Shown piece after piece: positions 6,555-13,359 of a DNA stretch of 13,923 nucleotides; position 1 is the first letter of the stretch; each line of letters starts with the position of its first letter. Source of the stretch: Alphaproteobacteria bacterium (lineage in GTDB: Bacteria > Pseudomonadota > Alphaproteobacteria > Geminicoccales > Geminicoccaceae); NCBI GenBank assembly GCA_026982585.1, contig JALSGW010000270.1, positions 1 through 13,923 on the forward strand. The letters run 5' to 3'. A program made the position numbers and the translations under genes. The notes beneath the pieces are model-generated. The model ran no database searches. It was given only the letters and a program-made list of their open reading frames with translations, and was not told the DNA's origin.

Positions 6555-8594
6555 ATGCGGATCGGATCCCGACGTTGTCTCGTCTGCCGCTGTCAGGGGA
6601 CCAATCCTCTGGATCTGCGGGCGCTCGGGCGCGTGGCCGAGGGCGCCGAGCCGGAGGCGGTTTATGATCATCTGTGCCGCACCCAGATCGAGTCCTTCCG
6701 CCGCGCGGTGGCCGAGGGCGGCGAGCTGATCGTGGCCTGCGAGCAGGAGGCCCCGCTGTTCCGGGAGGTGGCGGAGGAGGCCGGCGGTGATGTGGCGTTG
6801 CGCTTCGTCGATCTGCGCGATCGGGGCGGCTGGTCCAGGGAGGGGGCGCAGGCCGGTGCCAAGATGGCGGCGCTGTTGGCCGAGGCGGCGGTGGACAGCG
6901 AGCCTGCGCCCAGTCTCGAGCTCACCTCACAAGGCCGGTTGTTGATCTACGCCCATGACGAGAGCGCCTTCGAGCTCGCCGAACAGGTGCGCGGAAGGCT
7001 CGCGCCCACGGTGCTGCTCTCCGGTCGCGAGGAGGTGTTGCCGGCGCGGAGTTACGGCTTTCCCGTCTTCCGCGGCCGCATCCTGCGCGCGGAGGGACAT
7101 CTCGGCGCCTTTGCGGTCGAGGTCGAGGATCTCGCCGCGGCGGAGGTGTCCTCGCGGGAGGTGTTGCGCTTTTCCGCACCCGCCTCCCGGCAGACCCTGG
7201 AGTGCGATCTGATCCTCGATCTCGCCAGCGAGGCGCCCTTGTTCCCGGCTCCCGACAAGCGCGACGGCTACGCCCGCCCCGAGGCCCGCAATCCGGCCGC
7301 GGTGCTGCGGGCGCTGCTTCGGCTCACCGATCTCGTCGGCGAGTTCGAAAAGCCGCGCTATGTACGCTACGATCCCGCCATCTGCGCCCACAAGCGCTCG
7401 GGCATCGTCGGCTGCACCCGCTGCCTCGACCACTGCGCCACCGGGGCGATCCGCTCGGTGGCCGAGGCGGTGGAGGTGGATCCCTATGTGTGCGCCGGCT
7501 GCGGCAGCTGCAGCGCGGTCTGTCCCACCGGCGCCGCCACCTACCATTCGCCCAGTCCGGCCAAGCTGGTGGAGCGGCTCTCGGTGCTGTTGTCGACCTA
7601 TGCGGAGGCGGGCGGCGAACGGCCGGAGCTGCTCATCTACGAGGACCGCCACGGCGGCCCCATCCTCACCATGCTGGCCCGGCTCGGTGACGGGCTGCCC
7701 GCCCGCATGCTGCCCTTCCGGCTCGAGGACATCGGGCTTGTCGGCTTCGAGACCCTGGCCTCGGCGTTCGCCTTCGGAGCGCTGCGGGTGCTCGTGTGGG
7801 TCCCGCCGCGCAAGCGGGAGGAGGCCCGTTCGGTGGCGGGCGCCGTGGACATGATGCGGGCGGTGTTGGAGGGGTTTGGCTGGGGCGCGGGGCGGATCGA
7901 GCTCCTCTTGGAGGAGGATCCCGAGCGTTTGGGTGAGCTGTTGTGGCGGGACACCTCCTGGCCGCCCATTCCGCGGGCCTCCTATGTGCCCCTCGGCGAC
8001 AAGCGCCAGCTGCTCCGGCTCGCGCTCGAGCATCTGCGCGAGACCGCCCCCGAGCCCAAGGAGGTGTTGCCGCTGCCCGAAGGTGCCCCCTTCGGCACCA
8101 TCCGCGTGCGGGTGGACGGCTGCACCCTGTGCCTGTCCTGTGTGGGCGCCTGTCCGGTCGGGGCGCTGGTGGACAATCCGGATCGGCCGATGGTGCGCTT
8201 TCTCGAGGAGGCCTGCGTGCAATGCGGGCTGTGTGCGGCCACCTGTCCCGAAAAGGTGATCACCCTCGAGCCCCGGCTCGCCTTCGGCGCCCTGGCCCGG
8301 GAGCTGCGCACCATCAAGGAAGAGGAACCGTTCCACTGCGTGCGCTGCGGCAAACCCTTCGGCGTCAAGAGCAGCATCGAGCGCATCGTCGCCCGCCTCG
8401 CCGGCAGCCACTGGATGTTCCAGAGCGAGCGGCAGATCGCTCTGTTGCGCATGTGCGACGACTGCCGCATCAAGGCCCAGTTCGAGGACGAACAGCGCCC
8501 CTTCCAGCTCGGCACACCCCGCAAGCCCCGCACCACCGCCGACTATCTCAGCGACCGCCCGCGCGGCAACGGCGAGGATCCGGAACGCTCGTGA
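6555..8594 (+). CDS. Polyferredoxin (multiple 4Fe-4S protein) of formate dehydrogenase loci
   Basis: A 679-residue iron-sulfur protein of the kind that sits divergent to or beside DUF3305/DUF3306 and fdh genes; its role is unproven. The N-terminus carries CLVCRCQGTNPLD, as in relatives that begin with a short Cys-rich strand. Four ferredoxin-like groups follow: C277-x9-C287-C290-C294 (incomplete spacing, typical here), C313-C316-C319-C323, C523-C526-C529-C533 and C554-C557-C560-C564. After them comes a zinc-ribbon-like pair, CVRC (595-598) and CDDC (634-637). There is no signal peptide or membrane helix, so it is likely cytoplasmic, perhaps supplying electrons or clusters for enzyme maturation. 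ATG 6555 is preferred because GGAGG lies six bases upstream. ATGs at 6468 and 6510 lack good ribosome sites. Confidence 0.88.
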   Translation: MRIGSRRCLVCRCQGTNPLDLRALGRVAEGAEPEAVYDHLCRTQIESFRRAVAEGGELIVACEQEAPLFREVAEEAGGDVALRFVDLRDRGGWSREGAQAGAKMAALLAEAAVDSEPAPSLELTSQGRLLIYAHDESAFELAEQVRGRLAPTVLLSGREEVLPARSYGFPVFRGRILRAEGHLGAFAVEVEDLAAAEVSSREVLRFSAPASRQTLECDLILDLASEAPLFPAPDKRDGYARPEARNPAAVLRALLRLTDLVGEFEKPRYVRYDPAICAHKRSGIVGCTRCLDHCATGAIRSVAEAVEVDPYVCAGCGSCSAVCPTGAATYHSPSPAKLVERLSVLLSTYAEAGGERPELLIYEDRHGGPILTMLARLGDGLPARMLPFRLEDIGLVGFETLASAFAFGALRVLVWVPPRKREEARSVAGAVDMMRAVLEGFGWGAGRIELLLEEDPERLGELLWRDTSWPPIPRASYVPLGDKRQLLRLALEHLRETAPEPKEVLPLPEGAPFGTIRVRVDGCTLCLSCVGACPVGALVDNPDRPMVRFLEEACVQCGLCAATCPEKVITLEPRLAFGALARELRTIKEEEPFHCVRCGKPFGVKSSIERIVARLAGSHWMFQSERQIALLRMCDDCRIKAQFEDEQRPFQLGTPRKPRTTADYLSDRPRGNGEDPERS

Positions 8595-9841
8595 GCGCGA
8601 TCCGCGCCTCCTCGCTCGCCCTCGCGTTCGGACTGTGCGGCCTCGCGGTACCCTCTTGGGCTCTGCCCTGGGCCGGCCCCGGATGGCCGGAGCGGGTGCG
8701 GATCGGCGAGCTCAGGCTGTCTCCGGCCGATGGCAGCGCGCCCCTTGTGCGCATGCAGGCCCTCACCCTGGCCCCGAGCACAGGCGGTGTAACCCGCGTG
8801 CGGGCGCGGCTGACGCTTCCGGGCCTCGCCCCCCTCGGGCTCGAGGCGGAGCTTGCGGCAGGGATGGATCCGCGCCTTCGGGGACGGCTGCTGTTGCCTC
8901 GTCCCGACGGGGAGGTGCGCTTTACGCTTGCCGGCGGGGCGCGAGGCCTGGCGCTCAACCTGGAGGCCCGCCTGCGTTTTCGCCCCGACGGGCTGCAACC
9001 CGGGATGCTCGTGCCGGCGGCAGCGGGGTGGGTAGAGGAGGCATCGGGCCGGCTTGCGGTGCTGGCGCGCATCGAGCGGGGCGGACGGCGCGTGGAGGCA
9101 GCGGAGCTGCAGCTTTGGGACCTGACGTTCCGGGTCGGCGATCTGCGCGTCGAGGGTCTCGAGGGAACGGTGCTGTTCGACCGGCTGTGGCCTCCGCGCA
9201 CGCTGCCCGGCCAGCGACTGCGGGCACGGCGGGTGGAGGTCGGGCTGGCGGCGGAGGAGGTCGCGCTCGCCTTCCGGCTCGACGACGGACCAAGGCTCCA
9301 GCTGTCCAGGTTCAGGGCGTCGCTGTTGGGCGGCAGCGCGCGGCTCGAGCCGGCCGACATCTCCCTGCGCGATCCACAAGGACGCTGGCGGATCGCCTTT
9401 GCCGACCTCGACCTCGCAGCCCTGCTCTCCTTGATCGCCGTGCCCGGTCTCGAGGGCGAGGGACGGGTCGAGGGATGGATGCGGCTTGTGCGCCAAGGCG
9501 GCGCCCTCGTGATCGAGGATGCGCGGCTCGTCGCGGCGCGACCCGGCGTGCTGCGCTACCGGCCGGATAGGCTGCCGGCTTCGCCCGAACTCGCGCTGCT
9601 CACCCGAGCGCTCGCCCGATTTCGCTACCGCACCCTTGAAGCGCGGCTGTCAGGCCCGCTCTTGGGGGAGATGCGGCTTTCTGTTAGGCTCGAAGGGGCC
9701 AACCCCGACTTCGAAGGAGGTCAGCCCTTTGTCCTCAATCTGGCCTTCGAGGGGCCGTTCGGGCGCATCATCCAGGCCGGGTTCAAGGGTTTCGAGGTGG
9801 CCCGGCAGGTCCGAAGGCGGCTCGAGGCTCCGGCGCCTTAG
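8591..9841 (+). CDS. ydbH: YdbH-like AsmA/TamB-type envelope protein, short form
   Basis: A 416-residue secreted or membrane-anchored protein. The GTG start overlaps the polyferredoxin stop (GTGA), and translation from it gives a clean signal-like segment (residues 9-20) with possible cleavage after SWA (22-24). The rest is rich in alternating hydrophobic strands, as in AsmA/TamB-like bridge proteins. It ends in a PFVLNLAFEGPFGRIIQAG stretch typical of YdbH C-termini. Identification rests mainly on the YnbE- and YdbL-like genes that follow it in the E. coli order. E. coli YdbH is about 880 residues, so this is roughly half length, and the start shows no truncation scar. In E. coli YdbH spans the periplasm with YnbE to keep outer-membrane lipids balanced. 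The same role is inferred here. Cytoplasm-facing parts are not expected. Confidence 0.75.
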   Translation: MSAIRASSLALAFGLCGLAVPSWALPWAGPGWPERVRIGELRLSPADGSAPLVRMQALTLAPSTGGVTRVRARLTLPGLAPLGLEAELAAGMDPRLRGRLLLPRPDGEVRFTLAGGARGLALNLEARLRFRPDGLQPGMLVPAAAGWVEEASGRLAVLARIERGGRRVEAAELQLWDLTFRVGDLRVEGLEGTVLFDRLWPPRTLPGQRLRARRVEVGLAAEEVALAFRLDDGPRLQLSRFRASLLGGSARLEPADISLRDPQGRWRIAFADLDLAALLSLIAVPGLEGEGRVEGWMRLVRQGGALVIEDARLVAARPGVLRYRPDRLPASPELALLTRALARFRYRTLEARLSGPLLGEMRLSVRLEGANPDFEGGQPFVLNLAFEGPFGRIIQAGFKGFEVARQVRRRLEAPAP

Positions 9842-10004
9842 CCTCGTGCTGCTGCTGGCCCTCGCCGGCTGTCAGCCGACGGTACGGCTCGAGGCCCCGC
9901 GCGAGCCCATCACCATCAACCTCAACGTCAAGATCGAGCACGAAGTGCGGGTGTTGGTGGAACGCGACGTCGAGGCGCTGTTGGAAGAGGAGGGGCTGTT
10001 TTGA
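9729..10004 (+). CDS. ynbE: YnbE-like outer-membrane lipoprotein
   Basis: A small lipoprotein with lipobox LAGC (Cys48, base 9870) and the family core APREPITINLNVKIEHEVRV (residues 56-75), nearly identical in pattern to E. coli YnbE. In E. coli it stacks onto YdbH to form an intermembrane bridge. The start is uncertain. No ATG is in frame; GTG 9846 would leave a signal peptide too short and without positive charge. TTG 9729 has AAGGAGGT ending eight bases upstream and gives 91 residues with a long Arg/Ser-rich N-region. That start lies inside ydbH, overlapping its last 113 bases in another frame. The stop overlaps the ydbL start (TTGA). The mature part of about 44 residues is secure; the leader is not. 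Confidence 0.82.
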   Translation: MSSIWPSRGRSGASSRPGSRVSRWPGRSEGGSRLRRLSLVLLLALAGCQPTVRLEAPREPITINLNVKIEHEVRVLVERDVEALLEEEGLF

Positions 10005-10372
10005 GCGGCCGCAATCCGCGTGCAACCCGCCGCACCGTCATCCTGGGGGCTGCGCTTGTGCTGCTGCCGGCCCGCGGGCGCGGACAGACGCAGCTCACCC
10101 TCAAGGAGGCCAAGGCCCGCGGCTGGGTGGGCGAGAAGCCGGACGGCTTCCTCGGCCTCGTCGATGCCAACGCCCCGGAGGCGGTGAAGCGGCTGGTGGA
10201 GGAGGTGAACGCCAAGCGGCTCGCCCGCTACCGGGACATCGCCCAAAGGCGCGGGGTGCCGGTGGAAGCGGTGGCGGTGGTGGCGGGGGAGACCTTCATC
10301 GCCAAAACACCCCCCGGCCAGTTCGTCATGGACGACAAGGGCAACTGGTACCGCAAGCCCGCCGACGAGTGA
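10001..10372 (+). CDS. ydbL: YdbL-like periplasmic protein (DUF1318)
   Basis: A 123-residue exported protein of the DUF1318/YdbL family. The TTG start at 10001 overlaps the ynbE stop and is preceded by AGGAGG about seven bases upstream. An Arg-rich N-region leads into a hydrophobic segment (13-22) that looks like a signal peptide. The RRTVIL around residues 10-15 faintly resembles a Tat motif. The mature part shows the family features: LTLKEAKARGWVGEKPDGFLG (32-52), VNAKRLARYRDIAQRRGVPVE and ending GQFVMDDKGNWYRK. In E. coli YdbL works with YdbH and YnbE, apparently regulating or assisting assembly of the bridge. It closes the overlapping ydbH-ynbE-ydbL set. Confidence 0.88.
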   Translation: MSGRNPRATRRTVILGAALVLLPARGRGQTQLTLKEAKARGWVGEKPDGFLGLVDANAPEAVKRLVEEVNAKRLARYRDIAQRRGVPVEAVAVVAGETFIAKTPPGQFVMDDKGNWYRKPADE

Positions 10373-10465
10373 CGCGGGCCCGGCGGCGAGACCGCGGCAC
10401 CTCGCGGCAGTCGCTTCGGTTTCCCAGCCCCGGCCCCTTTCGGGCCCGAGAGGGAGGTGCGGAGC
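10373..10465. other. Gap between ydbL and the HIT-like gene
   Basis: These 93 bases contain two short GC-rich inverted repeats, CCGCG/CGCGG and GGCCC-CTTTC-GGGCC (10432-10446), but no T-run. They are not a convincing terminator, and no clear promoter is seen. The two genes may be co-transcribed. Confidence 0.35.
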
Positions 10466-11503
10466 GTGACCAGGACGGCGGAGAACGAGCCGGCCGCATC
10501 GCTGTTGCCGCACCCGTCTGCCAGGGCGGTGCGGGCGGTGCGCCGGGCCCATGAAGCGGCGACGGCCGCCTGCGCCGAGGCGCTCGCGGTGCGGGGCTGG
10601 GGCCTCGATGCGCGGCTCCGTGCGCTGGCGGCGGCGCACCGGCTCACCGGTTATCTCGAGGGTCGGCTTGCACCGGCGCCGGTGCGGTGGCTCGAGGCCC
10701 AAGGCGAGCGGATCGGGGTGGTGGTGAACCCCGCCCGCGCCGCTCCCCACCGATCGGCCGGCGCATCGGGGAGCGGCTCGGAACCCTCCTGCCCCCTGTG
10801 TGACCTGCCGTTCGCGCAGTTGCCGCTGCCTCTCGTCCTGGCCGGACAGCGCTGGCGCGCGGCGCTCTCGCCCGCACCCTACACCCGGGCCCTCCAATAC
10901 ACCCTCGCCACCCGTCGCCACCGCCCGCACCGGGTGGGGGGCGAGGCCGATCTCGACCGTCTGCTGGCGGCGATGGCCGCCTTTCTCGATCGGGCGCCGG
11001 GCTGGCTTTTGGGTTTCAATCAGGACGGCGCCGGGCCTTCGGTGCCGCAGCACCGGCATGTCCACGCGCTGCGGCGACAGCCGGGCGATCGCTTGTTCTC
11101 CCTCGCCCGCATCCGCCGGCGCCGGGGGATCTGGAAGGGATCGGGCAGCGCCCGGGAGGTGCGCGCCCAGGCCCGCATGTGGTGGCGCGCATGGCGGGCG
11201 GAGGCCGGGGAGGAGGCGACCTTCAACCTGGTGCTGATGCGCGGTCGGGGTCGCTTTCATCTCTTCTTCGCGCCGCGGCGGTCCACGCGGGAGATGCTCG
11301 CCGGCCTCGAGCCCAGCCGCGCGGGTTTTCTCGAGGCGGTGCTCGGGGTGGTGGTGCTCAAGCATCCGCCCCACATCGAGGCCTTCGCGCGCGGCACCCT
11401 CGGAGCCGACGTCCTGGTGTGCGCGCTGCGCGCGGTGCGACCGCAGGGGCGGACCACCCGAGCCGGGCGGCTGCCTGTCGGTGCCGGGCCGGCCTTTCCT
11501 TGA
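10466..11503 (+). CDS. HIT/GalT-superfamily protein, DUF4922-like, substrate unknown
   Basis: A 345-residue protein that looks like a nucleotidyl transferase, phosphorylase or hydrolase of the histidine-triad superfamily. Visible features are CPLCDLP (C109, C112), often a metal site at the start of the HIT fold, then SPAPYTRALQYTLATRRHRPH, resembling the strand that precedes the HIT core. The triad follows in GAGPSVPQHRHVHAL, with H196, H198 and H200. The C-terminal half has NLVLMRGRGRFHLFFAPRR, like the second half of Ap4A and GDP-galactose phosphorylases. Those phosphorylases usually read HxHxQ, whereas HxHxH is the hydrolase-type triad. The GTG at 10466 is chosen for GGGAGG eight bases upstream; another in-frame GTG is at 10457. 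There is no signal or membrane helix. The family call is moderately certain; the reaction is unknown. Confidence 0.62.
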   Translation: MTRTAENEPAASLLPHPSARAVRAVRRAHEAATAACAEALAVRGWGLDARLRALAAAHRLTGYLEGRLAPAPVRWLEAQGERIGVVVNPARAAPHRSAGASGSGSEPSCPLCDLPFAQLPLPLVLAGQRWRAALSPAPYTRALQYTLATRRHRPHRVGGEADLDRLLAAMAAFLDRAPGWLLGFNQDGAGPSVPQHRHVHALRRQPGDRLFSLARIRRRRGIWKGSGSAREVRAQARMWWRAWRAEAGEEATFNLVLMRGRGRFHLFFAPRRSTREMLAGLEPSRAGFLEAVLGVVVLKHPPHIEAFARGTLGADVLVCALRAVRPQGRTTRAGRLPVGAGPAFP

Positions 11504-11575
11504 CGGCGATCAAGGCGCGCCACCGGCAGGGCGGCAAGGCAGCCGGAGCTGTCCTTTGGGCGGGGAGGTTCGGCG

Positions 11576-12742
11576 GTGGGACGACCGGCTGCCATTGGCG
11601 GAGCTCCGCTGCTCGCGAACGGCTTCCGTCCCTTCTTCCTGGGCGCCGCGTTGTGGCTCGGTGCGGCGTCGTGGTTCTGGGCCGCGGCGCCGCTTGCACC
11701 GATGCCGGAGGAGCTCGCGGATCCCCGCTGGCATGCCCGGGAGCTCCTGTTCGGCGGCATCGGAGGCATCCTCGCCGGCTTCCTGCTCACCGCCGTGCCC
11801 AACTGGACGCGCCGGCTTCCGGTCCGCGGCCGGCCGCTCTTGGCGCTGTTCCTGCCCTGGGCGCTCGCGCGCCTGCTCGCCCCCTTCCCCGCTGTGGCCC
11901 CCCTCGCCGTGCTGGTCGAGATCGGGTTCTACGCGGCACTCGCAGGGCTCTTGTGGCGGGAGATCATCGCCGGTCGCAACTGGCGCAACCTGCCGGTGTT
12001 GGTGCTGGTGACCCTGTTTGCCCTCGCCGCGCCGCTCTCGCGTCCGCAGTGGACGGAATCCCCAGCGACCGGCGAAGCGGCGCTGCCCATCGGACTTGCT
12101 TCGATACTGCTGCTGCTCGCTCTGATCGGCGGCCGCATCACCCCGAGCTTCACTCGCAACTGGCTCGCGAAGCGAGGCGAGCGGGCGCTTCCCGCCCCCT
12201 TCGGCGCCCTCGATCGGGCCGCCCTGGCGGCATGGGCTGTGGCCCTGGCCGGCTGGCTGGTGCTGCCGCAGCAGGCGAGCGGGCCGATGTTCCTCGTGGC
12301 GGGCACGCTACATCTGTTGCGGCTCGCCCGCTGGCGCGGCCATCGCACGCTTGGGGAGCCTTTGGTGCTGGTGCTGCACCTGGGCTATCTCTGGCTCGGG
12401 CTCGGGGCCCTTCTGTTCGGAGCGGCGCTTTGGGGCCTGGGTTGGGATGCCGCAACCGCACTGCACGCGCTGACCATGGGCGCCATCGGCACCATGACGC
12501 TCGCGGTCATGACCCGCGCAGCGCTCGGGCACAGCGGCCGTCCGCTTCGCGCCGACGGCTGGACGGTGATGATCTACGCCCTGGTGACCATCGCCACCCT
12601 GGCGAGACTCGCGGTCCCGTGGTGGGGCGAGGAGGCAAGGCTCACAGCGGCGCTGCTCTGGGGCGGCGCCTATCTGTTGTTCGCCCTCCGCTATCTGCCG
12701 ATCCTGGCCTCTCCCCGGCTTCCGGCCAGCACCCGGCGGTGA
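11576..12742 (+). CDS. nnrS: NnrS-family haem-copper-type membrane protein
   Basis: A polytopic inner-membrane protein of 388 residues with about eleven or twelve hydrophobic helices. Family motifs are clear: NGFRPFFLGA (15-24), WHARELLFGG (52-61) with His53 and Glu56, then HALTMGAIGTMTLAVMTR starting at His297, and GHSGRPL with His319. NnrS proteins bind haem and copper, and in several bacteria protect against nitric oxide or accompany nitrite and NO reductase genes. The molecular activity is not settled. The GTG start has GGGAGG seven bases upstream and gives the usual family length. It lies 72 bases after the HIT-like gene with no terminator seen between. No nir or nor genes are in the window. 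Confidence 0.92.
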   Translation: MGRPAAIGGAPLLANGFRPFFLGAALWLGAASWFWAAAPLAPMPEELADPRWHARELLFGGIGGILAGFLLTAVPNWTRRLPVRGRPLLALFLPWALARLLAPFPAVAPLAVLVEIGFYAALAGLLWREIIAGRNWRNLPVLVLVTLFALAAPLSRPQWTESPATGEAALPIGLASILLLLALIGGRITPSFTRNWLAKRGERALPAPFGALDRAALAAWAVALAGWLVLPQQASGPMFLVAGTLHLLRLARWRGHRTLGEPLVLVLHLGYLWLGLGALLFGAALWGLGWDAATALHALTMGAIGTMTLAVMTRAALGHSGRPLRADGWTVMIYALVTIATLARLAVPWWGEEARLTAALLWGGAYLLFALRYLPILASPRLPASTRR

Positions 12743-12759
12743 CGGCGGCAGGGCGACCG

Positions 12760-12792
12760 GCGCTTCGCCCGCCCATCGGACGGGCGAGGCGC
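12760..12792. terminator. GC-rich hairpin between convergent nnrS and cytochrome c genes
   Basis: GCGCTTCGCCCG (12760-12771) and CGGGCGAGGCGC (12781-12792) form a 12-bp stem with one wobble pair and a 9-base loop. It sits in the 67-base gap between two converging stop codons, where a shared terminator would be expected. Neither side has a run of T, so any termination would need another factor. Confidence 0.5.
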
Positions 12793-12809
12793 GATCGGTT
12801 GACGGCGGT

Positions 12810-13229
12810 TTATTCGCCGCCCTCCCACTCGCCCGCTTGCTCGCGCATGTAGGCGATCACGTTGCGGATGTCCTCGTCCTTGCGCAGGCCCCGGAAGGCC
12901 ATGCGGTTGCCGGGGATGAACTTGCGCGGATTGCGCAGCCACTGGGCGAGGTTTTCCTCGCTCCAGACCATCCCCTCCTCCCCCTTCGCGCGCAGGGCCT
13001 TGGAGTAGCGGAAGTTCTCCACGGCGGCCACGGGACGGTTGATGATCTGCACCAGATGCGGTCCGACCCGGTTGCGTTCGCGGGTGAGTTCGTGACAGGC
13101 CTTGCAGGCGTTGTAGACCCGCTTGCCCGCGGCGGGGTCGCCGGCCCCCTCGTCCATGTCGGCAAGCGCGCTGCCCGCCCCGAGGAGCACCGCCATACCG
13201 GCCGCGGCCACAACACGTCGCATGCGCAT
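12810..13229 (-). CDS. Periplasmic class I cytochrome c (c2-like)
   Basis: A small soluble monohaem cytochrome, 139 residues with signal, that shuttles electrons in the periplasm. The Sec signal covers residues 1-23, with cleavage after ALA. Haem is attached at CKACH (C42, C45, H46). The class I features ERNRVGPHL (51-59) and the axial-Met motif IPGNRMAF (Met110) match the mitochondrial and alphaproteobacterial c2 pattern. A C-terminal helix includes IRNVIAYMRE. ATG 13229 is chosen because AAGGAGG sits six bases upstream; an upstream in-frame extension to 13292 has no ribosome site and would bury the signal. The partner oxidase or donor is not in the window. It is convergent with nnrS, with a 130-base gap from the gene upstream. 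Confidence 0.93.
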   Translation of the reverse strand: MRMRRVVAAAGMAVLLGAGSALADMDEGAGDPAAGKRVYNACKACHELTRERNRVGPHLVQIINRPVAAVENFRYSKALRAKGEEGMVWSEENLAQWLRNPRKFIPGNRMAFRGLRKDEDIRNVIAYMREQAGEWEGGE

Positions 13230-13278
13230 CACGAACCTCCTTACGCTCTGGTCCCATCCCGGCCCGTGCCCCTCCGCT

Positions 13279-13307
13279 AAGCGACGCCCCAAGCAGCGTC
13301 AAGCGAC
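13279..13307 (-). promoter_or_regulatory. Upstream region of the cytochrome c gene with paired AAGCGAC boxes
   Basis: AAGCGAC occurs at 13279-13285 and 13301-13307, offset by 22 bases, about two helical turns. On the minus strand a TTGACG (13302-13297) could be a -35 element, but the matching -10 (TAGCGG or TTAGCG) is poor. This is a tentative promoter or operator in the 130-base gap between the methyltransferase-like stop and the cytochrome start. Confidence 0.3.
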
Positions 13308-13359
13308 AAGGGCTCGATGGGCGCCATTGGTCGCAAATGCCCCCACGAGAATGTGACCA

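Noticed and set aside
6927..8411. 494-codon open frame on the minus strand
   Set aside because: It is antisense to the polyferredoxin, which has conserved Cys motifs. The translation shows no domain and is biased to Gly/Ala/His/Gln.
7943..8590. In-frame upstream extension of ydbH to 7943
   Set aside because: This part is the second frame of the polyferredoxin and gives Arg/Pro-rich sequence. The signal peptide begins exactly at GTG 8591.
10373..10465. Terminator after ydbL
   Set aside because: Only 5-bp GC-rich stems without a T-run are present. This is expected by chance at this base composition.
9872..11374. 500-codon open frame on the minus strand
   Set aside because: It crosses antisense to ynbE, ydbL and the HIT-like gene, all with family motifs and ribosome sites. 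The product is Pro/Arg/His-rich without recognisable features.
11179..12852. 557-codon open frame on the plus strand
   Set aside because: It is out of frame with the HIT-like gene and nnrS. The product is Arg/Ala-rich, whereas the nnrS frame gives conserved membrane helices.
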